DNA of 8,779 nt from Acidobacteriota bacterium (lineage in GTDB: Bacteria > Acidobacteriota > Terriglobia > Acidiferrales > UBA7541). Shown piece by piece: positions 1 to 7,187 of the stretch. The position numbers were made by a program, and so were the translations under genes. Location of the stretch: positions 1-8,779 of the forward strand of contig PKUY01000269.1 of the NCBI GenBank assembly GCA_003131705.1, given 5' to 3'. Below the pieces are notes generated by a model that saw only the letters and a list, made by a program, of their open reading frames with translations, was not told the origin of the DNA and ran no database searches. The first letter of the stretch is position 1. Each line of letters opens with the position of its first letter.

Positions 1-480
1 TCGCGCTTCTTTCGCTGCGTCTCCCACCAATTGACGGTCATCGGGATGAACCTGTTCGAGCGACGACGTGCTTTTAAGCTCCTCGGAGGTGTAGCCAAGG
101 ATCCTCTCGTACGCGGGGCTGTTGTAGAGACGTTTCCCATCGGCGTCGACTACGGCGATCATGTCGGCCGCATTTTCGCTGATCAGCTGGAAGAGCTCCT
201 CGCGCTGAACCAGCTCGTGCTGGATTCGAAAAATCTGTAGTTGCTGATAAATTGTGTAGATGTCGAAGAGCAGAACCAGGCCAACAAGCCCGCGGACAGC
301 TAGGTTCAAATGCAAAGAATCGAACTCCTCCATGTGCTCGTGCAGCATGGGAAAGATGAACGACACAATGGCAGCTGTGAGCAGCAGTGTTACTAGAATG
401 GCAAATGACCAAAGCGCCCATTCGCGCCGCTCGATCCTCTTCAGGAGTAATTGAAGGTTACTGGATGATTGTTGGTTCAT
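1..480 (-). CDS. Membrane-anchored PAS-domain sensor protein, C-terminal part missing
   Basis: Only the first 160 codons are visible and the frame is still open at the left edge. Two hydrophobic segments are seen at about residues 21-45 (starting WALWSFAILVTLLL) and 61-79 (starting AVRGLVGLVLLF). The loop between them is short and acidic and probably faces the periplasm. A helical linker rich in Q and E follows at about 80-95. A PAS domain then begins near residue 95, with SENAADMIAVVDADG, the GYTSEEL segment and the typical HPDDR motif (about 145-149). Such proteins sense a signal through PAS and pass it to a histidine kinase, GGDEF/EAL or phosphatase domain. The output domain is outside the window, so the activity cannot be named. 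The start is uncertain: in-frame ATGs lie at 480, 516 and 534 and none has a strong ribosome binding site. I chose 480 because the sequence before the first membrane helix then has a normal length and is polar and basic. Confidence 0.85.
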   Translation of the reverse strand, partial: MNQQSSSNLQLLLKRIERREWALWSFAILVTLLLTAAIVSFIFPMLHEHMEEFDSLHLNLAVRGLVGLVLLFDIYTIYQQLQIFRIQHELVQREELFQLISENAADMIAVVDADGKRLYNSPAYERILGYTSEELKSTSSLEQVHPDDRQLVGDAAKEAR

Positions 481-553
481 TAGAATCTTTGGCCATTGTG
501 GCACATCCGGCAACATCAACCGCACTTGAGGCATCCTTGCTCGCAATCCCGCG

Positions 554-584
554 CACGGCACGCCGTGGGCCGTTCGGGCGAACG
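554..584. repeat. Two adjacent short palindromes in the spacer between the SprT-like and PAS genes
   Basis: CACGGC-AC-GCCGTG (554-567) and CGTTCG-GG-CGAACG (571-584) are two perfect 6-bp inverted repeats separated by only 3 nt. They lie in the gap between the SprT-like gene end (644) and the PAS gene start. Each could form a small tight hairpin. No run of U follows on either strand, so they do not look like intrinsic terminators. They could be a dyad operator or chance in GC-rich DNA. The PAS gene frame stays open through them back to a stop near 607, but this stretch does not look like protein. Confidence 0.3.
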
Positions 585-643
585 AGTACTCGCGGGTTGC
601 TATCTAGGTAATCGGCGGAACGCTGTAGAAGTTTAGGCGGGGG

Positions 644-1381
644 CTACTTCTGGCGCTCCAGGCTGGTGGGGAAGCGCGCGAGGAATTTCATGGCGCGCTG
701 GTAATCCTCGAACAACTTTTCTTCTTTCCGGAATTGAACGGAATGCGATTCTCGACGGCAGCGCGCGAAGCGGATCGGGTGCTTCAGATGCAGCATTTCG
801 TGATAAAGCACGTAGGCAACAACGTATTCGGGAACGCCTCGCTGGTCCAATTCGCGGTTCATAACGATCTGGTTCAGTGCCGGATCGAAACATCCGAGCT
901 GCGATCGCCAGCGCCGCGTGCTCCATCCCAATCGCGGCTGCACGAGGCACTCGTCAAAATAGCGCTGGTTCAGCCGCTCAAACATCGGTTCCAGGTCATG
1001 GTGCGCCCCGGCGGGCCCGTGTTCCATTCTGCGCGCACGACGCTGCCGCAGCAGGACGAGCTGCCTGCGCGTCGACCTGGCGTGCGAGAACTCCCGGTAT
1101 CGCGCGAGTAATTCGACAGGCGGACGCCGCCTATAAAGGCGTCCCAGCAGAATCGCTGCCGCTGCCTCCACCACGTCTGGCGGCGCCTCTCCCAGGATGT
1201 CCGAAAGCCGGACGTACGCGGTGTCCTGACGCAGCCGTATTGTGTGCGTGAGGCCAGCGTAAGGATGATATTCGACGACGAAATGCGGAGGCCGCCCCTG
1301 GCATCCGAGCCGCGTGTAAATCCGCTGGAACATCCTATCGCCACCTGGAACGGTCCGGCGGCGCGGAGTCCTTCGCCTCAC
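644..1381 (-). CDS. SprT-like zinc metallopeptidase
   Basis: This is a predicted cytoplasmic zinc-dependent protease of the SprT-like group, which also contains eukaryotic Spartan (SPRTN), a protease acting on DNA-protein crosslinks. The bacterial role is poorly defined. The motif YHEMLH gives HExxH with H194, E195 and H198, and H213 in ESHSVQF is the likely third zinc ligand. The SprT-like core spans about residues 130-240. The N-terminal half (HFVVEYHPYAGLTHTIRL onward) and the middle are very Arg-rich (for example RRRPP, TRRQ, RQRRARR), which suits nucleic-acid contact. There is no C-terminal CxxC zinc ribbon, unlike E. coli SprT. The GTG start overlaps the stop of the preceding gene by 4 nt (GTGA) and follows GGAGA, which suggests translational coupling. 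An alternative ATG at 1333, giving 229 residues starting MFQRIYTRLG, has AGGTGG 7 nt upstream and would remove an Arg-rich low-complexity leader. Either start may be right. This is the last gene of the probable uvrA operon. Confidence 0.85.
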   Translation of the reverse strand: MRRRTPRRRTVPGGDRMFQRIYTRLGCQGRPPHFVVEYHPYAGLTHTIRLRQDTAYVRLSDILGEAPPDVVEAAAAILLGRLYRRRPPVELLARYREFSHARSTRRQLVLLRQRRARRMEHGPAGAHHDLEPMFERLNQRYFDECLVQPRLGWSTRRWRSQLGCFDPALNQIVMNRELDQRGVPEYVVAYVLYHEMLHLKHPIRFARCRRESHSVQFRKEEKLFEDYQRAMKFLARFPTSLERQK

Positions 1382-1911
1382 TGTTTTCTCCGCACGGGCG
1401 CAGGCAGCATTTCCTTTTTCGCATCGTCGATGTCGGACAGTGCGTCCTTCGTTCCCTCGATGGCGTCTTCGAGCGTGTCGCGGTAGCTGTCGATTTCGGG
1501 CCCACCCTTATCGTATTTTTCGAGCTGCTCGAGGAATTCCTTATATTTGGTTTGCATCAGCTTCAGGGCTTCCCGTATGTCCGCCTGCTTCTCCTTGGCG
1601 AGATCGATCTGGTCCGCGCCGTCGTCCACGCAACCCGCGTATCCGTTCAACAGACCGTTTAGGACCTCGTCTCGGCGGCGCTCCTGCGTAGGTCGATTCA
1701 GTTCGTAGTCGAACTTCTTCAGCCGATCCTCCGCAAAGGAAACGTACAACTTCATGCGCAGGGACGGCGTGTCGGCGTCGCGGATTTTGTCCGCCTCTTC
1801 CTCGCTCAGATAATCTCTCAGTTGGGGACGAGCGGCGGCAACGCGTGCGTCGGCAAATCCGTTCAGCACCCACGCTGCGAAAACCATTGTAATCAAGATA
1901 CGGCGCCGCAT
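1378..1911 (-). CDS. Small exported helical protein of unknown function
   Basis: This 177-residue protein matches no family I recognise. The N-terminus (MRRRILITMVFAAWVLNGFA) has basic residues followed by a hydrophobic stretch, and reads as a Sec signal peptide with cleavage somewhere between residues 20 and 28. The mature part is highly charged, rich in D, E, K and R and probably all helical. The stretch 100-170 (DLAKEKQADIREALKLM, FLEQLEKYDKG, DALSDIDDAKKEM) suggests a coiled coil or helical bundle. It has one cysteine, C94. The ATG follows GGAAG at a 5-nt spacing. It lies 51 nt after the preceding exported gene and overlaps the SprT-like gene by 4 nt, so it is very likely cotranscribed with both. 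A periplasmic accessory role is inferred from the signal peptide alone. Confidence 0.8.
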   Translation of the reverse strand: MRRRILITMVFAAWVLNGFADARVAAARPQLRDYLSEEEADKIRDADTPSLRMKLYVSFAEDRLKKFDYELNRPTQERRRDEVLNGLLNGYAGCVDDGADQIDLAKEKQADIREALKLMQTKYKEFLEQLEKYDKGGPEIDSYRDTLEDAIEGTKDALSDIDDAKKEMLPAPVRRKQ

Positions 1912-1962
1912 AAGAACTTCCGCTCCATCAATGACCGTTGTGTCCTGCCCGCAATTCTAATC

Positions 1963-2448
1963 CTAGGGCTTAGCCGGCTCCGTGACCGGCTCATGCGGAA
2001 AGAGCTTGTGAATCAGACGCGCGTCCATGTCGCTGATATCTCTATGTACGTCCCGGAACGGCGTTTGCTCGTCCGAAGTCAATTGCGGGACCTCAGCGTT
2101 CAGCCGCCGCAGCGATTCCTGCAATGAGATTTGCAACTGCTTGAATCCGGACGGATGCTTTTCGGCGTCGGTCCCACTGGAGTCGAGTCCTTTTTCGCAC
2201 GCCTGGGCCTCGGCAAGGTATTGCCGCAAAAGCGCTAGCGCGTCATCGGCACGCCCGTCCGCAATGTCCTTTTGGATCTGCTGGAATTCCGCATCACCGG
2301 CCTGCGGCATTATCTTGGCTTTGCGGACAGAGTCAGATTCCGCCGCGAAGCGGGAGCGAAGTTCCGAGATTCGGCCCTGAGCAAAAACCGCGGACGCAAA
2401 AGCTGCGGCCATCAGAACCGGCACACAGATGCGAAACTTCTTACGCAA
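1963..2448 (-). CDS. Small exported helical protein of unknown function, TTG start
   Basis: This 161-residue protein is not recognised. It has a clear Sec signal peptide: a basic n-region MRKKFR, a hydrophobic core to about residue 22, and a likely cleavage site AVFA|QG after residue 23. The mature protein is charged and helical, with SVRKAKIMPQAGDAEFQQIQ at about 40-59 and then DDALALLRQYLAEAQAC, which resembles a TPR-like helix pair. The layout (signal peptide, an S-[VL]-R segment, a D-x-x-L helix ending in Cys, then a long amphipathic helix) resembles the next gene in the operon, so the two may be distant relatives. The start is TTG at 2448. No ATG is near enough to keep the signal peptide, and AGAGG lies 7 nt upstream. 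Only 4 nt separate it from the TPR gene stop, which points to coupled translation. Confidence 0.8.
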   Translation of the reverse strand: MRKKFRICVPVLMAAAFASAVFAQGRISELRSRFAAESDSVRKAKIMPQAGDAEFQQIQKDIADGRADDALALLRQYLAEAQACEKGLDSSGTDAEKHPSGFKQLQISLQESLRRLNAEVPQLTSDEQTPFRDVHRDISDMDARLIHKLFPHEPVTEPAKP

Positions 2449-2460
2449 CGCGTTACCTCT
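2449..2460 (-). promoter_or_regulatory. Ribosome binding site next to the stop of the TPR gene
   Basis: AGAGG (2460-2456) sits directly before the TAA stop (2455-2453) of the TPR gene and 7 nt before the TTG start at 2448. It decides the unusual TTG start and puts termination and re-initiation within one ribosome footprint, as expected for translational coupling. Confidence 0.6.
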
Positions 2461-3784
2461 TTTTGTTTTGCAGTTCGCGAGTCAGCACCCGGACGCGGGC
2501 CGTGGATACAAAATACATATCGCTATTCTCGTCCTTGTTCAACTGCAGAAACTTCTGGTACGCGTCGAGCGCCGGGGCCGCCTGCCCGAGATGATCGTAA
2601 CAGGTCGCGCGCATATACCAGCTTCCCAGCGGAAGTTCCTTGCGCTTGGCTAATTCATCCAGGCCCGCGAGAGTTCCGGCATAGTTCTTGTCCAAATATT
2701 CAGCTTCAATCGCTTCGCCTAGCAAGTCGGTCGCAGTCGTGTCCATATTGTAGGCGGCGGCTAGCCAATGAACCGAGTTCGGATAATCTTTCTTGAGCAG
2801 GTACACGCGGCCGAGCCGGGCGGCGATGTCCGGTTCCTTTGGCGCCAGCGCAGCGGCTTTCTGCAGCACGGGGATGTTATCGTCGTAGAGCTTTTTCTCA
2901 AAGTAAATCTGTGAGCGCAGCTTCAGGGCGCGCAGGCCCTCCGGTCCCGCTGTGGCCGCCTGGTCGAGCTCCCCGAGAGCTTCGTCGTCCTTACCCATGT
3001 CCACGAGGATAGAGGCGTGCGTGATCCTCGCGGATGGATCATTAGGGGAAACTTGCAGGTATAAAGCCAACTCCGAGGCGCCTTCGTCCAGTTTTTTCTC
3101 CGCGATCAACGCTTGAGCGAGCCGCAAATGAACTTCTGCGAGGGATGCGCCGGTGGGATGCAATGCGAGCGCCTCGCGGAAGGCTGGTTCGGCTTCGCCG
3201 GGGCGTCCGGCGCTCAAGAGGGCGCGGCCCAGGGAAAGTCGAATTTCAGGATCTTTTTGGTCCAATTTCTCGGCCGATTGGTATTGCTCGATGGCGGCAG
3301 CCAGCTTGTCGCTTTTTTCGAGCGCTTCGCCCAGGAGCCATTTAGTTCGTCCGTCGCCGGGCAATAGCTCGGCAGCTTTTTGAAGCGGCGCGATCGCGGC
3401 GGCCGGATCGGTGCTAAGAAGCGTAAGACCGAGATTCTGGTACGCCGCACCCATCTTAGGATTCAGCGCGATGGCTTTTTCGTATTCGTTTTTTGCGTCG
3501 GCCGGCTGTTTCAGCGCCGAATACACGTAGCCCAAATCGTAATGGACGGTTGCATCGTCCGGTTTTTTCACAAGGTAGTCCTGATATCGCTGCGCCGCGG
3601 CTGCGTAATCCTGTCGGTCGATGGCTTCCTGTGCTGCAGTGAGAAGGCGGTTCAATTCTTGCGCGGCGGGATCAACGGGAATGCGTTTCTCGCCAGCTGA
3701 CACGGCCTGCGCGCTGAGTCCCTGAAACGCACCCAGCACAGCGCACAGTGCGCAGCAGGCCAGCGGCTTCGAAACCAATCTCAT
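2453..3784 (-). CDS. Secreted tetratricopeptide-repeat (TPR) protein
   Basis: This is a 443-residue protein made almost wholly of TPR repeats, which act as protein-protein scaffolds. The N-terminus (MRLVSKPLACCALCAVLGAF) is a Sec signal peptide with probable cleavage after LSAQA near residue 27, so it acts in the periplasm or at the cell surface. TPR units run from about residue 45 to 415. The clearest are ATVHYDLGYVYSALKQPADA (about 78-97), GAAYQNLGLTLLS, EIRLSLGRALLSAGRPGEAE (about 180-199) and PDIAARLGRVYLLKKDYPNS (about 318-337). The C-terminus is basic (ELQNKKR). No enzymatic domain is visible. I chose the ATG at 3784, preceded by GGGAG at a 4-nt spacing, over a GTG at 3802 that adds only MSGGRS. 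The gene begins 50 nt after the uvrA stop, with no terminator between, and is followed after 4 nt by a small exported protein. TPR proteins are too common for the partner to be guessed. Confidence 0.9.
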   Translation of the reverse strand: MRLVSKPLACCALCAVLGAFQGLSAQAVSAGEKRIPVDPAAQELNRLLTAAQEAIDRQDYAAAAQRYQDYLVKKPDDATVHYDLGYVYSALKQPADAKNEYEKAIALNPKMGAAYQNLGLTLLSTDPAAAIAPLQKAAELLPGDGRTKWLLGEALEKSDKLAAAIEQYQSAEKLDQKDPEIRLSLGRALLSAGRPGEAEPAFREALALHPTGASLAEVHLRLAQALIAEKKLDEGASELALYLQVSPNDPSARITHASILVDMGKDDEALGELDQAATAGPEGLRALKLRSQIYFEKKLYDDNIPVLQKAAALAPKEPDIAARLGRVYLLKKDYPNSVHWLAAAYNMDTTATDLLGEAIEAEYLDKNYAGTLAGLDELAKRKELPLGSWYMRATCYDHLGQAAPALDAYQKFLQLNKDENSDMYFVSTARVRVLTRELQNKKR

Positions 3785-3834
3785 GCTTCTCCCACCGCTC
3801 ACCTACTTCGGGCGCCCCGGTCTCGTTCGACTTT

Positions 3835-6800
3835 CTAGGTCGTTGACCGACTCTGTTCCGCGGCCTCTAGTTTCGTCGGCGCCCAAAGGCTTTCATCAGT
3901 CGTACCGCGGCGTGCGTTCAGCGCGCGGGCCAGAAATGTCCCCGTGTGCGACTGCGAATTCCGCGCGACCTGCTCTGGAGTTCCTGCCGCAACCACGTGT
4001 CCGCCCGCATCTCCGCCTTCCGGTCCGAGATCGATCATCCAGTCCGCGGATTTCATCACGTCGAGATTGTGCTCGATAATCAGTACGGAAGCGCCACCGT
4101 CGATCAGTTTCCGAAACGCCGTGAGCAGCTTCTGAATATCGTCGAAGTGTAATCCCGTCGTCGGTTCATCGAAAATATACAGAAGGCCGCTGTTGTCCTG
4201 CCGCGTGAGATGCGCCGCCAGTTTCAAGCGTTGCGCTTCCCCTCCGGAAAGGGTCGTGCCGGATTGTCCCAGCCGCAGGTAGCCCAGGCCTACTTCTTCG
4301 AGCACGCGCAACCGCGACGTCACCTTCGGATGCGCCGCAAAAAATGCCAGCGCCTCGCGCACCGTTAGTTGCAGTACGTCATGGATGCTTTTATCTTTGT
4401 ATCGCACTTCGAGTACGCTGCTTTTGTAGCGTGTTCCGCGGCATTCCTCGCACACCAGTTCAACATCCGCCAAAAATCTCATCTCGACGGTGACCGTCCC
4501 ATCACCTTGGCACGCCTCGCACCGGCCACCCGGAATGTTGAACGAGAAATTGCCCGCCGTGAGGTTCCGCTTCCGAGCTTCCGGCGTCGAGGCAAAAACC
4601 TCGCGAATCGAATCGAATGCCTTCAAATAGGTCGCTGGATTCGATCGCGGCGTCCGGCCGATAGGCGACTGATCGACCATCTCGATCGCCAGGACCGCCG
4701 CATCGCCTTCGATTCGATCGCAGTATGCTTTCCAATTGCCGCCCGTGCGTTTGGCTTCGAGCGCTTTGTACACGACGTCGTAAACCAGGGTCGATTTACC
4801 CGATCCCGAGACGCCCGTAACCGCTACGAGCATCCCGAGAGGAATCATCACGTCGATGCCCTTGAGGTTGTGGCTGCGCGCACCGGTGATCTTCAAAAAC
4901 CTTCCGTGTGGCTTGCGTCGCCGGACAGGCACGGCAATGCGTAGATCTCCGCGCAGGTATTTTCCCGTGAGCGATTGCTCGGATGCGAGCAATTCCTCGC
5001 GCGTCCCGGCAAAAATCAGTTCGCCGCCGTGTTCGCCGGCACCGGGACCCAGGTCGAGAATTCTGTCGGCGGCGAGAATTGTGTCCGGATCGTGCTCGAC
5101 GACGAGTAACGTATTTCCGAGGTCACGAAGACCCCTTAGGATTTCGATCAGCCGATTCGTGTCCCGCGGGTGCAATCCGATCGAGGGCTCATCGAGCACG
5201 TATAGCGCGCCAACGAGGTGCGATCCGAGCGACGTCGCCAGCTGAATCCTCTGGGCCTCTCCGCCTGAGAGAGTCGAAGTCAGGCGGTCGAGCGTGAGGT
5301 AATCGAGGCCTACTTCGTCCAAAAACTTCAGCCGCTGTTCGATCTCTTCCTGCACTTTTTCCGCAATCACCATTTCGGCGGGGCTCAGCTGCAGGTTCTT
5401 GAAGAAGGGACGCGATTCCTTCACCGTCATCTGGCAGACGTCGGTGATCGAGCGTCCGGCAATTTTTACCGCGCGCGCTTCGGCGCGAAGTCGCGTGCCC
5501 TTGCAGTCGGGGCAAGTGGCGTAGCCTCGGTAGCGGCTCAGGAAAACTCGTACGTGCAGTTTGTATTTCTTGCGCTCGAGCCACGCGAAGAATCCCTTAA
5601 CGCCGGGGAAATCTTCTTTCTTGTCCCCGTCGAGAATGGCATTGCGCTGTGCGGGGGTAAGGTCGCGAAAAGGAACGTCGAGAGGAATTCCTTTCGCGCG
5701 CGCAAAACGGCGCATATCCATGGTCAGCTGACGATAACGAGGTTTCGTCCAAGGCTCGATCGCGCCTTCGGCGAGTGATTTTCCCTTATCCGGGATCACG
5801 CGATCAAGATCGAAATCGACGGTGTTGCCGAAACCCTGGCAGCGCGGGCACGCGCCATACGGATTGTTGAACGAGAAGAGCCTCGGCTCGGGCTCCTGAT
5901 ACGAAGCACCGCATTTCTTGCAGTCAAACCGTTCGTTGAACACCAAGCGATCGGGCGCACCGCTCTTGGAATCCCCCGGAGCATCTGCCACGAATTCCAG
6001 AATCGCCTCGCCGTGGCCCTCCCGGTAGGAGATCTCGATCGAGTCCATCAATCGCGAGCGAATTTCCGATGAGAGAGCCAGCCGATCGACGAGCACAAAG
6101 ACCGGCGCGGCGAAATCTATGTCCAGCAAATCCTCCGGCGTTGAAAATTCGAACACTCGTCCGGCTTGGTAGAGCCGGTTGAACCCGCGCTTACGCAGAC
6201 TCATCAGTGCCTCGCGAATGGCTTCCGGTGCCGGACGCGCTGATTTTCGCGCGGCGGCCCGTTCAGTCGGGCGCCCCGCGGTGCCTTCGGGCGTCGCGGC
6301 GGCTGTCGCTGCGGGACCGAGCGCCAAGAGAAACAGAACATAAAATCGCCGGCCCTCCGGCAGAGCCATCACTCGCGCCGCTATTTCATCGAGAGTGTCC
6401 CTCCGCACCTCTTCGCCGCACTGCAGGCAGAAAGTATGTCCCGCACGCGCGTAGAGCAGCCGCAGGTAGTCGTAAATCTCCGTAGCGGTGGCAACCGTAG
6501 AGCGCGGATTGCGCGTGGAATTCTTTTGGCGTATCGCGATTGCCGGGGCAATCCCCGTGATTTCGTCCACGTCGGGCTTTTCGATTCGCTCGAGGAACTG
6601 GCGCGCGTACGCCGAAAGGGACTCGATATACCGCCGCTGCCCTTCGGCATAAAGCGTATCGAATGCGAGGCTGGACTTGCCGGATCCCGAGACGCCAGTC
6701 ACCACCGTGATTGCGTTGTGAGGAATCGTGAAGTCGATGTTTTTGAGGTTGTGGACGCGCGCCCCGCGCACCACAACTTCCTCGGGTCCGTCTGCAGGAA

Positions 6801-6885
6801 TGGTGGAACTGGCGGCAGGAGCGGACGTATCGCGGGACGGAATCGTATTTGAGGGAGCGACCTTCTCAGTAGGTTCCGTTGGCAT
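3835..6885 (-). CDS. uvrA: UvrABC excision nuclease subunit A (UvrA)
   Basis: UvrA is the dimeric ABC-type ATPase that scans DNA for bulky damage and loads UvrB in nucleotide excision repair. All key elements are present. The first ATPase has Walker A GVSGSGKS (64-71), LSGGE (539-543) and LYVLDEP (561-567). The second has Walker A GVSGSGKS (691-698), LSGGE (879-883) and LLYIFDEP (901-908). One zinc module has C322/C325/C346/C349, and the DNA-contacting second zinc module has C789/C792/C812/C815. Further CxxC pairs lie at 153/156 and 458/461. The UvrB-binding region (about 150-300) is present, which argues against a UvrA2-type paralogue. At 1016 residues it exceeds the usual 940-960 because of a Pro/Ala/Ser/Thr-rich N-terminal extension of about 37 residues, an Ala/Thr/Pro-rich insert at about 189-220 and a 28-residue tail. 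The ATG at 6885 has no ribosome binding site. GTG codons at 6774 and 6771 (V38, V39) follow GAGGA and would give the common UvrA N-terminus [11 protein letters not shown]. Confidence 0.98.
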   Translation of the reverse strand: MPTEPTEKVAPSNTIPSRDTSAPAASSTIPADGPEEVVVRGARVHNLKNIDFTIPHNAITVVTGVSGSGKSSLAFDTLYAEGQRRYIESLSAYARQFLERIEKPDVDEITGIAPAIAIRQKNSTRNPRSTVATATEIYDYLRLLYARAGHTFCLQCGEEVRRDTLDEIAARVMALPEGRRFYVLFLLALGPAATAAATPEGTAGRPTERAAARKSARPAPEAIREALMSLRKRGFNRLYQAGRVFEFSTPEDLLDIDFAAPVFVLVDRLALSSEIRSRLMDSIEISYREGHGEAILEFVADAPGDSKSGAPDRLVFNERFDCKKCGASYQEPEPRLFSFNNPYGACPRCQGFGNTVDFDLDRVIPDKGKSLAEGAIEPWTKPRYRQLTMDMRRFARAKGIPLDVPFRDLTPAQRNAILDGDKKEDFPGVKGFFAWLERKKYKLHVRVFLSRYRGYATCPDCKGTRLRAEARAVKIAGRSITDVCQMTVKESRPFFKNLQLSPAEMVIAEKVQEEIEQRLKFLDEVGLDYLTLDRLTSTLSGGEAQRIQLATSLGSHLVGALYVLDEPSIGLHPRDTNRLIEILRGLRDLGNTLLVVEHDPDTILAADRILDLGPGAGEHGGELIFAGTREELLASEQSLTGKYLRGDLRIAVPVRRRKPHGRFLKITGARSHNLKGIDVMIPLGMLVAVTGVSGSGKSTLVYDVVYKALEAKRTGGNWKAYCDRIEGDAAVLAIEMVDQSPIGRTPRSNPATYLKAFDSIREVFASTPEARKRNLTAGNFSFNIPGGRCEACQGDGTVTVEMRFLADVELVCEECRGTRYKSSVLEVRYKDKSIHDVLQLTVREALAFFAAHPKVTSRLRVLEEVGLGYLRLGQSGTTLSGGEAQRLKLAAHLTRQDNSGLLYIFDEPTTGLHFDDIQKLLTAFRKLIDGGASVLIIEHNLDVMKSADWMIDLGPEGGDAGGHVVAAGTPEQVARNSQSHTGTFLARALNARRGTTDESLWAPTKLEAAEQSRSTT

Positions 6886-6899
6886 CGTCTAAACCGAAA

Positions 6900-6928
6900 A
6901 TTATACTCCGACGCGCAAATTGGGGCAA
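6900..6928 (-). promoter_or_regulatory. Probable sigma70-type promoter of the uvrA operon
   Basis: On the minus strand, TTGCCC (6928-6923) is followed by a 17-nt spacer and a perfect TATAAT (6905-6900). The -35 box matches the TTGACA consensus at 4 of 6 positions and the spacing is ideal. The predicted transcription start, near 6893, is only about 8 nt before the ATG at 6885. The message would be nearly leaderless from that ATG, or have a leader of about 120 nt if the GTG near 6771 is the real start. Confidence 0.6.
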
Positions 6929-6977
6929 ACGAGGCGAAGACACGATGATCCGCTTCCGAAGAGCAGAGCGTCTGGAT

Positions 6978-7011
6978 TTGACGGCCAGCCGGAACGAACC
7001 GTAGTTATAAT
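6978..7011 (+). promoter_or_regulatory. Promoter-like boxes on the plus strand (weak)
   Basis: TTGACG (6978-6983) and TATAAT (7006-7011) are both close to consensus, but their spacing of 22 nt is too long for a standard sigma70 promoter. If the TATAAT is used, transcription would start near 7018 and read towards the possible small ORF at 7080. The TATAAT lies between the arms of an inverted repeat. Confidence 0.2.
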
Positions 7012-7034
7012 CACCCCAATTGTACCGGTTCGTT
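6993..7034. repeat. Perfect 9-bp inverted repeat around a TATAAT box
   Basis: AACGAACCG (6993-7001) and CGGTTCGTT (7026-7034) are exact reverse complements separated by 24 nt. The arm centres are 33 bp apart, close to three helical turns, so two bound protein subunits would sit on the same face of the DNA. The spacer contains TATAAT (7006-7011). No U-run follows on either strand, so a terminator is unlikely. A transcription-factor operator is a reasonable but unproven reading. Confidence 0.35.
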
Positions 7035-7079
7035 TGTGAATGTTTAGATACTTATCAGCCAAATAGAAGCTATGCGAGC

Positions 7080-7187
7080 ATGAGAAATCACTGGATTAGA
7101 AAAATCATCACGGCGGTGCTGATCGGGATCTTGTTCGGCACCTACACGCATCAAACTCAATCCCCGGCGGCGGCTTTGGGCGCGTAG
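7080..7187 (+). CDS. Possible 35-residue membrane peptide (speculative)
   Basis: This short frame starts at an ATG and ends at TAG. The peptide has a basic start (MRNHWIRK), a hydrophobic stretch (IITAVLIGILFG, residues 9-20) and a small polar tail ending in PAAALGA, the shape of a signal peptide or single-span membrane peptide. It would be the only plus-strand gene here, and its last 10 codons run antisense to the end of the VWFA gene. The ribosome binding site is poor: GAAG about 10 nt upstream. A 3-codon frame (ATG at 7072) stops at a TGA that overlaps its ATG. Promoter-like boxes lie upstream. It may be chance, and I report it mainly because the gap holds nothing else with coding shape. 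Confidence 0.2.
   Translation: MRNHWIRKIITAVLIGILFGTYTHQTQSPAAALGA

Noticed and set aside
74..421. 115-codon minus-strand open frame
   Set aside because: It overlaps the PAS sensor in another frame. The PAS frame gives membrane helices and a clear HPDDR motif, whereas this one gives a Cys/His/Arg-rich product.
2272..2796. 174-codon plus-strand open frame
   Set aside because: It lies antisense to the TPR gene and the small exported gene, has Arg/Ser/Pro-rich shadow composition and carries no motif.
3785..3834. GC-rich palindrome GGGCGCCC between uvrA and the TPR gene as a terminator
   Set aside because: It has no loop and no following U-run, so it does not support transcription termination.
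4369..4944. 191-codon plus-strand open frame
   Set aside because: It is antisense to the conserved second ATPase half of uvrA and has no recognisable domain.
3835..6885. A UvrA2-type or antibiotic-resistance ABC paralogue rather than true UvrA
   Set aside because: The UvrB-binding region and both zinc modules are present, as expected for the repair protein.
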